A stretch of DNA of 64,000 bases, taken from contig JAUYBL010000011.1 in NCBI GenBank assembly GCA_030693065.1, forward strand, positions 36,949-100,948, in the 5' to 3' direction. Positions within the stretch are counted from its first letter, which is position 1; each line of letters opens with the position of its first letter. Source of the stretch: Methylococcaceae bacterium. GTDB lineage: Bacteria > Pseudomonadota > Gammaproteobacteria > Methylococcales > Methylomonadaceae. The notes below the pieces were generated by a model. That model did not search any database and was not told where the DNA came from. It saw only the letters and a program-made list of their open reading frames with translations. Positions 51,947-61,505 of this stretch are shown one piece after another. The translations under genes were made by a program, and so were the position numbers.

Positions 51947-53230
51947 CTAAGGCGCCCACGCGGGTTCACGAACTTCGCTACTATCAAACACCAATTTCTG
52001 TTGCATTTTACCATCTATCGACACAGCCGATAAGTAACCCGTGCCGCCTTTTTTTGAGGCGTACAGAATCAAACTACCGTTAGGCGCAAAACTGGGTGAT
52101 TCATCAGAGGGTCCTGATGTTAATACGTTGATAGATCGAGTTGCCATATCCATGATAGCGATACGATAACCACCACCATTTGAATGCACCATGGCGATAT
52201 TTTTACCGTCAGGTGAAAAACTGGCTCGGGCGTTATAACTGCCGGTAAAAGTCAGACGTTTTTCTTCGCCGCCTTGGCTTGGCACGATGTAAAGCTGTGG
52301 TTTGCCGCCTCTATCCGAGGTAAAGACAATACTTCCGCCATCGGGTGACCAGGTCGGCTCAGTATCAATGGCAAAACTTTTGGTCAATTTAACCAAAGAA
52401 CGCGTTGCCAAATTCAATACATAAATATCCGGACTACCATCTTTTGACAAAGTTATCGCTAATTTTGAGCCATCAGGAGACCATGAAGGCGCGCCGTTGA
52501 TACCACGAAACTCAGCCACTCTTTGCCGTTCACCGGTCGCCAGTGTTTGGATATAAATTGCCGCATTCTTTTTCTCGAAAGAGACATAAGCGAGTTTTCT
52601 ACCATCGGGTGACCATGCAGGGGACATTAAAGGCTCTATTGAAGAAGCAATAGTTTGCGCATTAAAACCATCCGCATCGGCAACTTGTAATCTATGCGTG
52701 CTTTGCTTACCTTGCTTGCTGCTAGTAATGTAAGAAATACGGCCACTGAATACACCTTTTTTTCCGGTTAATTTTTCAAAAATCAAATCGCTGATATGGT
52801 GAGCAGTACGACGCAAATCTTCCGCTGATGAATTCATCCGGTAACCCAGCAATTGTGTGCCTTTATAGACGTCAAACAACTGAAACTGAACATTGTATTG
52901 ACCGCCGCTTTCAGTGACTTGGCCGATCACCATGTAATTTTGGTTTATCGCCTGCCAATCTTTGAAATTAATGGCTTCTGCGGTGCTGGGTTTGCCCGGC
53001 ATATTTTGCCTGTCCAGCATTTTGAAATAGCCACTACGGCCCAAATCGGCATTAACGACAAAGCTCACATCAACCGGCACACCTGCTGCACCTTGCAATG
53101 CAAAAGGCACCACAGAGACGGGTAGTGCGCTTTCGATACCTTCAGTAATTTCAATGGTCAACTCTGCCAAACTATTGACGCTATAAAACGCCAACAAGAC
53201 GCTCACACACATTATTCTAAAAAAATTCAC
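51947..53230 (-). CDS. tolB: TolB, periplasmic beta-propeller
   Basis: A 427-residue protein with a signal peptide, an N-terminal alpha/beta domain, and a C-terminal propeller built from repeated S-P-D-G-x-x-(L/I)-A blades (at least five S-P-D-G or A-P-N-G copies). It binds Pal and TolA. Confidence 0.95.
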   Translation of the reverse strand: MNFFRIMCVSVLLAFYSVNSLAELTIEITEGIESALPVSVVPFALQGAAGVPVDVSFVVNADLGRSGYFKMLDRQNMPGKPSTAEAINFKDWQAINQNYMVIGQVTESGGQYNVQFQLFDVYKGTQLLGYRMNSSAEDLRRTAHHISDLIFEKLTGKKGVFSGRISYITSSKQGKQSTHRLQVADADGFNAQTIASSIEPLMSPAWSPDGRKLAYVSFEKKNAAIYIQTLATGERQRVAEFRGINGAPSWSPDGSKLAITLSKDGSPDIYVLNLATRSLVKLTKSFAIDTEPTWSPDGGSIVFTSDRGGKPQLYIVPSQGGEEKRLTFTGSYNARASFSPDGKNIAMVHSNGGGYRIAIMDMATRSINVLTSGPSDESPSFAPNGSLILYASKKGGTGYLSAVSIDGKMQQKLVFDSSEVREPAWAP

Positions 53231-53309
53231 AGACCACCTCTGGTAAACCTACCGAAAAAGTAACAACTGCATAATCAAAACCAACTAACCGCTATAAAAG
53301 TTTGCTCGG

Positions 53310-54845
53310 TTATCTGGGCTTAAATTCGAACACAAACGATCTAAAATCTTTACCAAGCTCTTTATCTGACGGTACAGGTAGTGGCGATGCTTTATTGACC
53401 GCATTTTCAGCAGACCTGTCGAATATTTCATCGCCACTACTTGCAACCACCTGTGCATCGACAACGGTACCATCGGACATTAATTTAACGCGAATAGTGC
53501 ATTTGATTCCAGTCGCGTCAGCAGGTCGAATCCAACTATTCTCAACTTTACGTTTAATAGCCGCCATTGCCTCAGCCATCACTTGTTTATTTTGTTCTGC
53601 TTTAATTTTCGCCGCTTCGGCTTTTTCAGCTGCAGCTTTGGCAGCCTTTTCCGCCTCTGCTTTTAGTCTTGCAGTTTCTGCCTGCTCAGCGGCAATTTTA
53701 GCAGCCTGGGCTTTCTCAGCTTCGGCTTTGGCGGCAGCATCCGCTTTGGCTTTCGCCGCGGCTTCGGCTTTAGCTTTTGCAGCAGCTTCCGCCTTTTCGG
53801 CCTCTGCCTTAGCTTTTGCTTGGGCGGCCGCTTCAACTTTAGCTTTCTCGGCATCGGCTTTTGCTTTGGCCGCCGCCTCAGCTTTGGCCTGAGCAGCTGC
53901 TTCGGCCTTCGCTTTCGCTGCGACCTCGGCTTTTTCCTTGGCTGCTTCTGCTTTTTCAGCCTCTGCCTTAGCTTTGGATTGAGCGGCTGCTTCAGCTTTA
54001 GCCTTCTCTATTTCTTGCTGTTTCGCTTCGGCTTTAGCTTTCGCTGCGGCCTCGGCTTTTGCTTTGGCTGCTTCTGCCTTTGCAGACTCTGCCTTCGCTT
54101 TGGCTTGCTCGGCTGCTTCAGCTTTAGTCTTTTCTGCTTCAGCCTGCTTTGCTTTAGCTGCAGCCTCCGCTTTTGCTTTGGCTTGCTCGGCCGCTTCAGC
54201 TTTGGCCTTTTCTACTTCTTGCTGTTTTGCTTCGGCTTTAGCTTTCGCAGCGACCTCAATCTTTGCCGCCTCTGCCTTAGCTTTGACTTGCTCGGCTGCT
54301 TCAGCTTTCGCCTTTTCCGCTTCAGCCTGCTTTGCTTTTGTTGCAGCTTCCGCTTTTTCTTTAGCCTCTTCGGCTTTAGCTTTTGCAGCGGCCTCAGCCT
54401 TAGCTTTCTCCACTTCAACCTGTTTAGCTTTTACTGCAGCTTCTGCTTTTTCTTTAGCCGCTTCGACTTTTTCAGCTTCTATAGCCTTGGCTTTTGCCGC
54501 GGCGACTTTCTCAGCTTCGGCTTGTTTAGCTGCCTCTTGGGCCTTTGCAATGGCGTCGGCTTTTTCAGCGACTGCTTTGGCCGCCGTATCTTCCTGCTCT
54601 TGCACTACAGGTTCTTCTACTGGCGGTTGCTCTTGCTTCGCAGGCTCTGCCGCCTGCTCACTCACTGTTTCTGACTGAGTTTCTTCAACAACAGACGCAT
54701 GAATAATTTCTGTCTCTGGTTGATTGTCTACTCGAGCCGGCTTAATTAAGGCACTTAAGGCAAACAAACCTAAAAGCGTAAGATGCAGCGTTAACGCTAA
54801 GGCAAACGGCTTCGATAATTTTTTGGGAGAACTATCCGGATTCAT
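53310..54845 (-). CDS. tolA: TolA, long coiled-coil membrane protein
   Basis: A 511-residue protein. It has one N-terminal membrane helix (about 17-37), then an Ala/Lys/Glu-rich helical domain from about 85 to 415, and a C-terminal TolA/TonB-like domain (about 420-511, with K-C-T-I-R-V-K-L and S-P-L-P-V-P). The helical domain is longer than in E. coli TolA and its DNA is full of near-identical GCC/AAA/GAA blocks, which create long false frames on the other strand. Confidence 0.93.
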   Translation of the reverse strand: MNPDSSPKKLSKPFALALTLHLTLLGLFALSALIKPARVDNQPETEIIHASVVEETQSETVSEQAAEPAKQEQPPVEEPVVQEQEDTAAKAVAEKADAIAKAQEAAKQAEAEKVAAAKAKAIEAEKVEAAKEKAEAAVKAKQVEVEKAKAEAAAKAKAEEAKEKAEAATKAKQAEAEKAKAEAAEQVKAKAEAAKIEVAAKAKAEAKQQEVEKAKAEAAEQAKAKAEAAAKAKQAEAEKTKAEAAEQAKAKAESAKAEAAKAKAEAAAKAKAEAKQQEIEKAKAEAAAQSKAKAEAEKAEAAKEKAEVAAKAKAEAAAQAKAEAAAKAKADAEKAKVEAAAQAKAKAEAEKAEAAAKAKAEAAAKAKADAAAKAEAEKAQAAKIAAEQAETARLKAEAEKAAKAAAEKAEAAKIKAEQNKQVMAEAMAAIKRKVENSWIRPADATGIKCTIRVKLMSDGTVVDAQVVASSGDEIFDRSAENAVNKASPLPVPSDKELGKDFRSFVFEFKPR

Positions 54846-55267
54846 TATTCGACAGACTTAGTCATCAAGCCAACACTAGGCACGCCTGCGTTTTTTAGTT
54901 TCGCCATCACTGTCACTACAGTGCCATAGTCAACAGCTTTGTCGGCATTGATCAACACCTGTGTACCGGGCTTGCTAGCTATAGTGGCGGCTACGCGTGG
55001 GTAAATATCTTCAACTTGCACGGATTCATCGTTACCATCACCAACATTTAGGAAGTACTGACCACCCTGCTGTATCGATACCACAATAGGTGGCTCATCT
55101 TTGGATTCCACTGTTGCTGATTGTGTTTGCGGTAGTTCCACTTCTACGCCGGTTTGCAGCATCGGCGTGGTAATCATAAAAATAATCAACAACACTAAGG
55201 TGACGTCAATGTAGGGAACGACATTGATTTCAGCCATAGGTTTTCTACGATGGCCTTTTCTGCTCAT
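54845..55267 (-). CDS. tolR: TolR, ExbD-like motor subunit
   Basis: A 140-residue protein with one N-terminal membrane helix containing the proton-path Asp (P-Y-I-D-V-T-L-V-L-L-I-I-F) and a periplasmic domain. It overlaps tolQ by 4 bp and tolA by one base. Confidence 0.95.
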   Translation of the reverse strand: MSRKGHRRKPMAEINVVPYIDVTLVLLIIFMITTPMLQTGVEVELPQTQSATVESKDEPPIVVSIQQGGQYFLNVGDGNDESVQVEDIYPRVAATIASKPGTQVLINADKAVDYGTVVTVMAKLKNAGVPSVGLMTKSVE

Positions 55268-55941
55268 TTGCTATGTGCCTGTCTTTGCAATAAGACTACA
55301 AATTCTTCGACGAATAATTCATATCGACCGGTCAATCTGTCTAGGCGTGTAGAGAAGCGGTTATATGAAACAACAGCGGGAATCGCTGCAAACAAACCAA
55401 TCGCGGTGGCAATCAAGGCTTCGGCAATACCAGGTGCCACCTGCGCTAAGGTCGCCTGTTTGACGTTACCGAGTGACATGAATGAATTCATAATGCCCCA
55501 GACAGTACCGAATAAACCCACATAAGGGCTAGTGGAACCGACAGTGGCCAGAAATGCCAAATGTTCGTCTAATCTTTCCAACTCCCGAGACAATTCAATG
55601 CGCATTACTCGTTGCGCACTTTCCACTTGCACGGCGGGTTCAACATTGCCCGCTTGACGCATGCGCGAAAATTCTTTGTAACCGGCCAAAAATATTTTTT
55701 CTATGCCTTCTGGCTCAAAATCGTTGGCTGCGAGTTTTCTGTACAGTTCAGCTAAGGGCACGCCAGACCAGAACTGCTCTTCGAATTCGTCGGTGATTTC
55801 AACGGCACGATTGAGTACTTTGCGTTTGGAAAATATGAATGTCCAAGATGCCACAGAGGCGGTAAGTAAAACCAACATTACAAACTGGACAACAAAGCTG
55901 GCTTGAGTAACTAAATGGAAAATAGATAAATCAGTGTTCAT
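55264..55941 (-). CDS. tolQ: TolQ, ExbB-like motor subunit
   Basis: A 225-residue protein with three membrane helices and the family motif P-Y-V-G-L-F-G-T-V-W-G-I. It forms the proton channel of the Tol motor with TolR. It overlaps ybgC by 11 bp. Confidence 0.95.
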   Translation of the reverse strand: MNTDLSIFHLVTQASFVVQFVMLVLLTASVASWTFIFSKRKVLNRAVEITDEFEEQFWSGVPLAELYRKLAANDFEPEGIEKIFLAGYKEFSRMRQAGNVEPAVQVESAQRVMRIELSRELERLDEHLAFLATVGSTSPYVGLFGTVWGIMNSFMSLGNVKQATLAQVAPGIAEALIATAIGLFAAIPAVVSYNRFSTRLDRLTGRYELFVEEFVVLLQRQAHSK

Positions 55942-56335
55942 GGGTTAACTGCTCTAATAAAATTTCAGGAATTGCTTTAGGACGCATGGTATTTGCATCC
56001 AGACAGGCAATGCGAATAACGCCGCTTGTCAAAACCGCGTTGTCGCGGGTAATAATTTGTTCAAATGTCAGACTGGCCTTTTTGGCAATACTGACATTTG
56101 CGCTAACTTGCAACAACTCATTGAACCTAGCGGGTAATAAATAATCCACCTGCACCGAGCGCACCACAAAAATAATGCCTTGCTCGGCTATCAACCGGTC
56201 TTGCTCATAGCCCATGGCTCTGAGCATTTCGGTTCGAGCTCTTTCGAAAAACTTAAGGTAGTTGGCGTAAAACACCACACCCCCAGCATCGGTATCTTCG
56301 TAATAAACTCGCACCGGCCAGGTGAATGGGGACAT
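55931..56335 (-). CDS. ybgC: YbgC, acyl-CoA thioesterase of the Tol-Pal cluster
   Basis: A 134-residue hot-dog thioesterase with Y-Y-E-D-T-D-A-G-G-V-V-F-Y-A-N-Y-L-K-F-F-E-R-A-R-T, holding the catalytic Asp. The ATG at 56335 starts the conserved N-terminus. The upstream extension overlaps ruvB and is rejected. Confidence 0.94.
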   Translation of the reverse strand: MSPFTWPVRVYYEDTDAGGVVFYANYLKFFERARTEMLRAMGYEQDRLIAEQGIIFVVRSVQVDYLLPARFNELLQVSANVSIAKKASLTFEQIITRDNAVLTSGVIRIACLDANTMRPKAIPEILLEQLTHEH

Positions 56336-56360
56336 GGTTTTATGTTTAAACTTATCAGCG

Positions 56361-57395
56361 CTATTCAAACAAATCCTCAGACATACCCAGCTGCTTTGGC
56401 GCTTGCAGACCAAAATGCAGATAAGCGTTCTGGGTGACTACACGGCCACGTGGAGTCCGCATAATAAAACCCTGTTGCAGCAAATAAGGCTCCAACACAT
56501 CTTCAATAGTGCCGCGTTCTTCGCTAATAGCTGCTGCCAACGTATCCAGCCCCACCGGCCCACCGGCAAAGTTTTCAATCATCGTTATCAGCAACTTGCG
56601 GTCCAGTGCATCAAAACCATGGCTATCGACTTTCAACATATCCAATGCCTGAATCGCGGTAATTTCGGTAATTACACCATTGCTTTTGACTTCGGCGTAA
56701 TCACGTACCCGCCGGAGTAGTCTATTGGCAATACGCGGCGTTCCTCTTGAACGGCGAGCAATGGCGTAAGCGCCATTTTGTTCAATAATCATGCCCAGCA
56801 CGTTCGCGGATCGAGTAACGATACCCGCCAACTCTTCAACCGTATAAAACTCTAAACGATGGACAATGCCAAAGCGATCACGCAACGGTGATGTTAACAA
56901 TCCAGCTCGGGTAGTTGCGCCGACCAACGTGAATGGCGGCAGATCCAGCTTGATTGAGCGCGCCGCAGGGCCTTCGCCGATCATCAAATCCAGCTGATAA
57001 TCTTCCATCGCGGGATATAAAATTTCTTCAACAGCTGGATTTAAACGATGAATCTCATCGATAAACAACACGTCATGAGGTTCGAGATTAGTCAGCAAAG
57101 CGGCAAGATCACCGGCTTTATCGAGCACCGGGCCTGATGTTTGACGAATTTTAACACACATTTCCGCCGCGATGATATTGGCCAGGGTGGTCTTGCCCAA
57201 GCCTGGCGGGCCGAATATCAACACATGATCCAGCGCTTCCTTACGAGCAATTGCCGCCTGGATAAAAATCTCCATTTGCGCGCGTAATTCTTGCTGACCA
57301 ACATACTCGGCCAAACGCTTGGGCCGAATAGCGCGGTCTTGGCGCTCTTCATCGGTATGGCTTTGCGCAGTAATCATGCGATCACTTTCGATCAT
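56361..57395 (-). CDS. ruvB: RuvB, Holliday-junction branch-migration ATPase
   Basis: A 344-residue AAA+ motor with [16 protein letters not shown] and the sensor A-T-T-R-A-G, followed by a winged-helix C-terminus with T-P-R-G-R. It overlaps ruvA by 4 bp. Confidence 0.97.
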   Translation of the reverse strand: MIESDRMITAQSHTDEERQDRAIRPKRLAEYVGQQELRAQMEIFIQAAIARKEALDHVLIFGPPGLGKTTLANIIAAEMCVKIRQTSGPVLDKAGDLAALLTNLEPHDVLFIDEIHRLNPAVEEILYPAMEDYQLDLMIGEGPAARSIKLDLPPFTLVGATTRAGLLTSPLRDRFGIVHRLEFYTVEELAGIVTRSANVLGMIIEQNGAYAIARRSRGTPRIANRLLRRVRDYAEVKSNGVITEITAIQALDMLKVDSHGFDALDRKLLITMIENFAGGPVGLDTLAAAISEERGTIEDVLEPYLLQQGFIMRTPRGRVVTQNAYLHFGLQAPKQLGMSEDLFE

Positions 57396-57991
57396 CTCAC
57401 GGCACCTTGCAGGGCAAACCGAATCATGTCTTCACAACTCATATCTTCAGAGGCAACCTGCTGCACCATTTTGGCGGCGTCCAGAGGCTTGTAACCCAAT
57501 GAACACAAGGCACTGATAGCTTCTTGTTTAGGATTACCTGCAACGTTAACAGCTCCCACAGTAACAGTATTAACTGATGTCCCATCAAGATCGGGCAAGC
57601 GATCACGCATTTCTATCACCAAGCGCTCTGCGGTTTTTTTACCGACACCGGGCAAGCGCACCAAAGCCTGGGTATCATTATTATGAATGCAACGATGAAA
57701 TTCTTCCGCGCTTTGCCCGGATAAAATCGTTAACGCTAATTTTGGCCCAACGCCATTTACCTTGATCAGCGTCCGAAACATTGTCCGATCAGCTTCAGCA
57801 GCGAAGCCAAATAAAATATGCGCATCTTCCCTGACCACCAGATGCGTGTGCAGTTTTACGTCTTCGCCAACAGCAGGCAAATTGTAAAAAGTAGTCATAG
57901 GGGCTTCAACTTCGTAGCCCACACCATTTACATCAAGCATCAACATCGGCGGCGCTTTTAGCACCAGCTTACCGCGTAAAAATCCGATCAT
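57392..57991 (-). CDS. ruvA: RuvA, Holliday-junction binding protein
   Basis: A 199-residue protein with an N-terminal OB fold, tandem helix-hairpin-helix motifs (V-N-G-V-G-P-K-L-A and [12 protein letters not shown]) and a C-terminal three-helix RuvB-contact domain. It overlaps ruvC by 4 bp. Confidence 0.97.
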   Translation of the reverse strand: MIGFLRGKLVLKAPPMLMLDVNGVGYEVEAPMTTFYNLPAVGEDVKLHTHLVVREDAHILFGFAAEADRTMFRTLIKVNGVGPKLALTILSGQSAEEFHRCIHNNDTQALVRLPGVGKKTAERLVIEMRDRLPDLDGTSVNTVTVGAVNVAGNPKQEAISALCSLGYKPLDAAKMVQQVASEDMSCEDMIRFALQGAVR

Positions 57992-58485
57992 TGTGAAAGG
58001 CCTCTCTGCAGTCGTAATGCTGTTTGCTGATAATGGGCATGACAGATACTAATACCTAAAGCATCGCTGGCATCCAATGACAATGTGCCTTGAATGTTTA
58101 GTAACATTTTCACCATATGTTGAACTTGTATCTTATCGGCGGCGCCCTTGCCTACCACGGCCTGCTTGACTTGCCGCGCCGCATATTCAAACACCGGCAA
58201 ACCGGCTGTCTGCACCGCACAAATAGCCGCACCGCGGGCTTGACCGAGTTTTAAAGCAGAATCGGCGTTTTTGTGCATGAACACTTGCTCAATGGCCATT
58301 TGTTCTGGTTGATAGAGCCGTACTATTTCAACAATACTGTCGAAAATTTGTTTGAGCCGATCAGGAAAATACTCGGCTTTAATATTGATGCTGCCGCTGG
58401 CAACGTAACTGTAACCGCGCGACGACTCTTCGATAATGCCGTAGCCGGTTAATCTTGAACCTGGGTCTATACCTAGAATTCTCAT
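57988..58485 (-). CDS. ruvC: RuvC, Holliday-junction resolvase
   Basis: A 165-residue RNase H-fold nuclease: G-I-D-P-G-S at the start, M-A-I-E-Q-V-F in the middle and D-A-S-D-A-L-G near the end give the acidic catalytic set. Confidence 0.97.
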   Translation of the reverse strand: MRILGIDPGSRLTGYGIIEESSRGYSYVASGSINIKAEYFPDRLKQIFDSIVEIVRLYQPEQMAIEQVFMHKNADSALKLGQARGAAICAVQTAGLPVFEYAARQVKQAVVGKGAADKIQVQHMVKMLLNIQGTLSLDASDALGISICHAHYQQTALRLQRGLSQ

Positions 58486-58525
58486 TAATTACTCAAGCCC
58501 GGCAATAAGAAAGCAGCAAAAGTTA

Positions 58526-59272
58526 TCAATTCATCCCTGCCATAATTTCATCGCTGATTTCGGCATTGGAATAGACATTTTGTACGTCATCGAGATCTTC
58601 CAAACGCTCGATCAAGCGCATCATTTTTTCAGCCGCTTCGGCATCTAAGTCTGTAGTTGTTGAGGCTTGCATTGTCACTTCAGTATTTTCCGGCTCAAAA
58701 CCCGCCGCCACCAACGCTTCTTTAACTGTCAAATAATTTTCCGGCGAGGTCATCACATCTTTCGTGCCGTCGTCATGACTAACCACATCGTCTGCACCGG
58801 CTTCCAATGCAGCTTCCAGCAAAGCATCCTCATCAACACTGTCACCAAAACTGATAATGCCGACTTTACTAAACAGATATGCCACCGAGCCATCGGTACC
58901 CAAATTGCCGCCCGCTTTAGTAAAGGCATGACGCACTTCGGCAACGGTACGATTGCGGTTATCGGTCAGGCAATCAACCATCACCGCCGTACCGCCTGGC
59001 CCATAACCTTCATAGCGAATATTTTCATAATTAACGCCTTCCAGCGCGCCGGAGGCTTTTTTGATGGCATTATCGATTGTGTCGCGGCGCATATTAGCGC
59101 CCAACGCTTTGTCGGTGGCGGCACGCAATGCAGGATTAGTCGCTGCATCTGGGCCGCCCGCCTTTACGGCGACGGAAATCTCGCGCAGTACTTTGGTAAA
59201 AATCTTGGCGCGTAAGGCATCCTGACCCGCCTTGCGGTGTTTGATGTTCGCCCATTTACTATGTCCAGCCAT
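58526..59272 (-). CDS. yebC: YebC/TACO1-family protein
   Basis: A 248-residue protein starting with the signature [14 protein letters not shown] and containing Y-E-G-Y-G-P-G-G and N-R-x-R-T-V-A-E-V-R. The family acts in translation elongation at difficult motifs and, in some species, in regulation. yebC-ruvC is a common order. Confidence 0.95.
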   Translation of the reverse strand: MAGHSKWANIKHRKAGQDALRAKIFTKVLREISVAVKAGGPDAATNPALRAATDKALGANMRRDTIDNAIKKASGALEGVNYENIRYEGYGPGGTAVMVDCLTDNRNRTVAEVRHAFTKAGGNLGTDGSVAYLFSKVGIISFGDSVDEDALLEAALEAGADDVVSHDDGTKDVMTSPENYLTVKEALVAAGFEPENTEVTMQASTTTDLDAEAAEKMMRLIERLEDLDDVQNVYSNAEISDEIMAGMN

Positions 59273-59335
59273 CGTTTCTCTCTAAAATATATTTAAAAAA
59301 TATTACTAATCTACTCAGCGCTTTTCATCAAAAAC

Positions 59336-59977
59336 CTATAAAACATGTGAGAGCACAGCTTTAAGGTTGGATTCAGGGCAATACACATCAGCCAATTCCC
59401 TAACGATAGCCCTATCAACCACGCCGCCAAACCCCACAACATAAGCCCCGGCTTGCTTGGCTTCCATGTCAGTATTACCGTCACCAACCATGACGAGTTT
59501 TGAATCCGGCTTCAGTAATTGTCGGCAAATCTCAGCTTTTCCGCCATTCCTTGCCAAAGGCGAATTCTCGTCGAAATCTTGATAACTGCCGTCTTTATTA
59601 AAATACACATCAACGGCATGCACCTGCTCTTCCGACAAACCTAAGTATCTAGCCAATGGCAAAATAGCCTGCCGCAGGCCGCCACTGACAATATGCACCG
59701 TTTTACCCAATGCCAACAGTTCAGCAAATACCTCTTCAACACCGTCAACACGTTCGGCAATGTAAGCCTCGGCTAGCCAATCGATGCTTTGTTTATTGGG
59801 TCTGATTGCCGACAGTCGCTGCCCGTACACCGCTTCCAACTTCACTTCACCATTCATCGCCGCGTTGGTAAGTCGCGCCATCTCGGCGCCCAAACCCTCT
59901 CGGCGCGCTAATTCATCGATGCCCTCAATCTTGCTTAAGGTGCTATCGCAATCAAAACAGATAATGTCAAAACTCAT
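59336..59977 (-). CDS. HAD-IB phosphatase, phosphoserine phosphatase-like
   Basis: A 213-residue HAD hydrolase with motif I D-C-D-S-T-L (D-x-D-S-T), motif II in V-S-G-G and motif III/IV in K-L-V-M-V-G-D-G-N-T-D-M-E. The length and E-G-I-D-E-L-A-R cap start match SerB-type enzymes lacking the ACT domain. Phosphoserine is the likely but unproven substrate. Confidence 0.85.
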   Translation of the reverse strand: MSFDIICFDCDSTLSKIEGIDELARREGLGAEMARLTNAAMNGEVKLEAVYGQRLSAIRPNKQSIDWLAEAYIAERVDGVEEVFAELLALGKTVHIVSGGLRQAILPLARYLGLSEEQVHAVDVYFNKDGSYQDFDENSPLARNGGKAEICRQLLKPDSKLVMVGDGNTDMEAKQAGAYVVGFGGVVDRAIVRELADVYCPESNLKAVLSHVL

Positions 59978-60126
59978 AAATTAATCTGAACAGCTTGATG
60001 TATTTGAGGAAGCGCGCCCAAATGGATACTGGACACATACATTTAAAAATCAATCCATCGGACGCGGCATTTCAATCTTGGCCCTTTGTGAATCTGAGCT
60101 TTGCAGTCTCCACACTCCGACAGATT

Positions 60127-61335
60127 TTATAAAGAGCCGCGATAATACCCGGGTGAAGGAGTTTTACTTGTAGTCTTGGCTGAAGATGAAGATTTAGTCG
60201 TTTTGTTTGTGGCTTTAGTTGTCGCAGCAGGCTTGGCTGGTTTGTTATTAGCTACGGTTGCGGGCTTTTTAGAAACCACTGCCTGCTTAGCTGTTTTATT
60301 GACTGCTAACTTGGCAGGCGTTTTAGTTACGGGTGCTGGTGCGCTTACAACATCTGGCACTACTTCATCTTCCAATGGCGGTAGTCTTTCATAAATTGCT
60401 GTTGGAATTCCGCGTAATTCACTTAGCACATGGTCTAATGCCGCCTTATCAAAATCCGGCAATTCACCTTTATTGGATTTCATTATCAATGAGAGCGCCA
60501 AGGCAAACCGCTGTTCATGGGTTGTTTCATCACCTTCTAAATCGGGATGAGCTTCAATATAAAGCTTGTTATCCAACCAGCCGACTTTGATCGGTTGCTT
60601 AACGAGATAAACCGGTGTTCCTTCTGAAACCAAGTCGTACAACGCTTCAATGTTTTCAGGATATAAACGTATGCAGCCATGCGTTATTTGCATGCCGATA
60701 CCATAAATTTTGTCTATATCGGTGCCATGAATGCGGTATTCGCCTTTAAGCGCCAAATGTAACGCTCGCGACCCCAGCGGGTTATTGGGTCCAGGCCCAA
60801 CAACAGTAGGTAATGGATCACCGTTAGCGGCATGTTCTTGCCTAATTGACTCAGGAGGATACCAAGATGGATTTTTTACTTTTTTTACGATTTTGGTCTC
60901 TCCCAAAGGCGTTTTCCAATCTTGCCTTCCTACGCCGTGAGCATAAGAACGTACCTGAACAGGGGCACCGTTTTTTCCGTTGGGTTGATAAAAATACAAA
61001 CGAAACTCGGAAAGATTCAAGACAATGCCATTACGAGGACCTTCCGGCAAAATACGTTTATTCGGCAACACTATGATGGTGTCTTTTTTGATCAACCAAC
61101 GATCAAGATCAGGGTTCAATCTGACAATTTCAGTTTGCCCAAGCAAAAATTGCCGCGCAACGTCGATCAATGTTTCGTCTTGCTGAGAACGGGTAAATGA
61201 CACATCGCCATCTTCTGGGTGCTCGATAATGACACTATCACCAGGGGTTTTCGGCATCGAATAGGTAGTAGCGTTAACAGTGCCGCACACTACGGCCATC
61301 GATAAAATACAAAGGAATTGCGAACTAAATTTCAT
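60127..61335 (-). CDS. L,D-transpeptidase (YkuD domain) with LysM-like start
   Basis: A 402-residue periplasmic enzyme. It has a signal peptide, a LysM-like segment (about 45-95, T-L-I-D-V-A-R-Q-F-L-L-G), and a YkuD domain at about 100-255 with catalytic Cys in I-T-H-G-C-I-R-L-Y-P. A tail of about 75 residues (from about 325) is Lys/Ala/Thr-rich and probably disordered. It forms 3-3 crosslinks or attaches lipoprotein in peptidoglycan. Confidence 0.9.
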   Translation of the reverse strand: MKFSSQFLCILSMAVVCGTVNATTYSMPKTPGDSVIIEHPEDGDVSFTRSQQDETLIDVARQFLLGQTEIVRLNPDLDRWLIKKDTIIVLPNKRILPEGPRNGIVLNLSEFRLYFYQPNGKNGAPVQVRSYAHGVGRQDWKTPLGETKIVKKVKNPSWYPPESIRQEHAANGDPLPTVVGPGPNNPLGSRALHLALKGEYRIHGTDIDKIYGIGMQITHGCIRLYPENIEALYDLVSEGTPVYLVKQPIKVGWLDNKLYIEAHPDLEGDETTHEQRFALALSLIMKSNKGELPDFDKAALDHVLSELRGIPTAIYERLPPLEDEVVPDVVSAPAPVTKTPAKLAVNKTAKQAVVSKKPATVANNKPAKPAATTKATNKTTKSSSSAKTTSKTPSPGYYRGSL

Positions 61336-61505
61336 TGAGGAGAGACTTGCAGTTATAAAGATGTTGTGATTTTATCATGCCTGCACCCAACAGGCACCCT
61401 CGATGAATATCTCTGCAGATAAGCTGTAAGTTATAATCTTAATAAGCTCCAATCTTTGAGCTTTAAGTTAATTTTTTCGTAACGAAACTCCAAGGAATCA
61501 GCACC

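Noticed and set aside
53820..54678. Long plus-strand frames of about 200-285 codons opposite tolA
   Set aside because: They are mirror images of the Ala/Lys/Glu repeats of TolA, with Phe/Ser/Cys/Ala-only composition, no ribosome site and no known fold.
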